Source: Azospirillum cavernae (lineage in GTDB: Bacteria > Pseudomonadota > Alphaproteobacteria > Azospirillales > Azospirillaceae). From it: a DNA stretch of 64,000 nt. Below the pieces are notes generated by a model that saw nothing but the letters and a program-made list of their open reading frames with translations, had not been told where the DNA came from and made no database searches. Position numbers and translations under genes: made by a program. Positions 63,439 through 64,000 of the stretch are shown piece after piece; the stretch's first letter is position 1; the number at the start of each line of letters is the position of its first letter. The stretch spans positions 1,109,001 to 1,173,000 of the forward strand of contig NZ_QYUL01000002.1 in NCBI RefSeq assembly GCF_003590795.1. Direction: 5' to 3'.

Positions 63439-64000
63439 ATGTTCTCCATTCCGCCCGCCAAAGCCCCGAAGCCCGCCGCCGCGTCCGCCGCCGCCCCCGC
63501 TCCCGCTGGCGCTTCCGACGTCGTGAAGGACAGCACCGACCGCGACTTTATGGTCGATGTGATCGAGGCGTCGCGCGACGTTCCCGTCATCGTCGATTTC
63601 TGGGCGCCCTGGTGCGGCCCGTGCAAGCAGCTTGGCCCGATCATCGAAAAGCTGGTGCGCGCCGCCAAGGGCGCGGTGCGGCTGGTCAAGATCGACACCG
63701 ACCAGCACCCGATGATCGCCTCGCAACTGCGCGTGCAGTCGATTCCCGCCGTCTACGCCTTTTTCCAGGGGCGTCCGGTGGACGGCTTCATGGGGGCCAA
63801 GCCCGAGTCGGAGTTGAAGGCCTTCATCGAAAAGCTGGTCAAGCTGGCCAAGGCGTCGGGCGCCGGCAGCCCCGACGACATTCTGGAGGAGGCCTTCGCC
63901 CAGGCGAAGGGGATGATGGAGGCGGGCGACCTGCAAGGCGCGCTGGATCTCTATGGCGAAATCCTTCACGCCGAACCGGAAAACGCGCAAGCCTACGCCG
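63439..64000 (+). CDS. Thioredoxin-like protein with helical C-terminus, CnoX-like (3' end outside window)
   Basis: A thioredoxin-fold protein; 187 codons are visible. An Ala/Pro-rich N-terminal extension of about 30 residues is followed by a thioredoxin domain with the active site FWAPWCGPCKQLGP and the cis-Pro in VQSIPAVYAFF. The visible C-terminal part (DDILEEAFAQAKGMMEAGDLQGALDLYGEILHAEPENAQAYA) is a TPR-like helix pair, as in CnoX/YbbN chaperone-reductases that protect proteins from oxidation. The gene runs out of the window. Confidence 0.93.
   Translation, partial: MFSIPPAKAPKPAAASAAAPAPAGASDVVKDSTDRDFMVDVIEASRDVPVIVDFWAPWCGPCKQLGPIIEKLVRAAKGAVRLVKIDTDQHPMIASQLRVQSIPAVYAFFQGRPVDGFMGAKPESELKAFIEKLVKLAKASGAGSPDDILEEAFAQAKGMMEAGDLQGALDLYGEILHAEPENAQAYA

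Overview
The window looks like a chromosomal segment of a high-GC alphaproteobacterium. A Rhodospirillales relative (Magnetospirillum/Azospirillum-like) is the best guess. The evidence is the fdxA-carD pair, the argD-argF-hslO order, a phasin (polyhydroxyalkanoate storage), two large chemoreceptors, an oxygen-independent hemN with an FNR-type box, and a strong GC bias at third codon positions. No rRNA, CRISPR array, prophage or plasmid origin is visible. Both ends cut a gene: a chemoreceptor on the left and a thioredoxin-like protein on the right.

Layout. 0-11.5 kb: end of a chemoreceptor, a distant EpmC-like HExxH protein, then a branched-chain amino acid ABC locus (two tandem binding proteins, livH, livM, livG, livF) and an alpha/beta hydrolase. 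This locus is split between livH and livM by an antisense queC and by a repeat-bounded element carrying a GxxExxY (PD-(D/E)XK-like) gene. 11.5-16.5 kb: a Pro/Ala 60-bp-repeat exported protein and a two-gene unit with a periplasmic WD40-metacaspase. 16.7-26.6 kb: thioesterase, LysR/transporter pairs, aldehyde dehydrogenase plus crotonase, a degenerate calcineurin-like protein, carD, fdxA and a CBS-pair protein. 26.6-36.2 kb: terC, a candidate C-rich-loop small RNA, LysR, an orphan protein, a DHA2 exporter, and two AT-rich islands (a beta-propeller-like gene and a DUF3800 gene) around a racemase/crotonase pair. 36.2-49.6 kb: PrcB lipoprotein, M20 amidohydrolase, GST, a seven-EF-hand serine-rich protein, hemN, nhaA, a Tim44-like protein, DTW-domain enzyme, phosphatase-like protein, LysE exporter and small lipoprotein. 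49.6-64 kb: large chemoreceptor, Atm1-type ABC exporter, meaB, phasin, rpmB, recX, ABC-2 permease, argD-argF-hslO, tRNA-Gly, YbaK deacylase and thioredoxin.

Two families of short dispersed repeats recur. One has arms starting TTTTGACACAGATGAACAC (5.5-7 kb and again at 54.5 kb); every arm reads inward toward a start codon like that of the GxxExxY gene. The other is a REP-like family of CCCTCTCCC/GGGAGAGGG hairpins (3.2, 49.7 and 61.2 kb). The repeat-bounded GxxExxY element with its fragments is the most unusual system here. The candidate small RNA at 27.7 kb and the metal-site-less phosphatase come next. All function calls rest on motifs read by eye; no database search was run.
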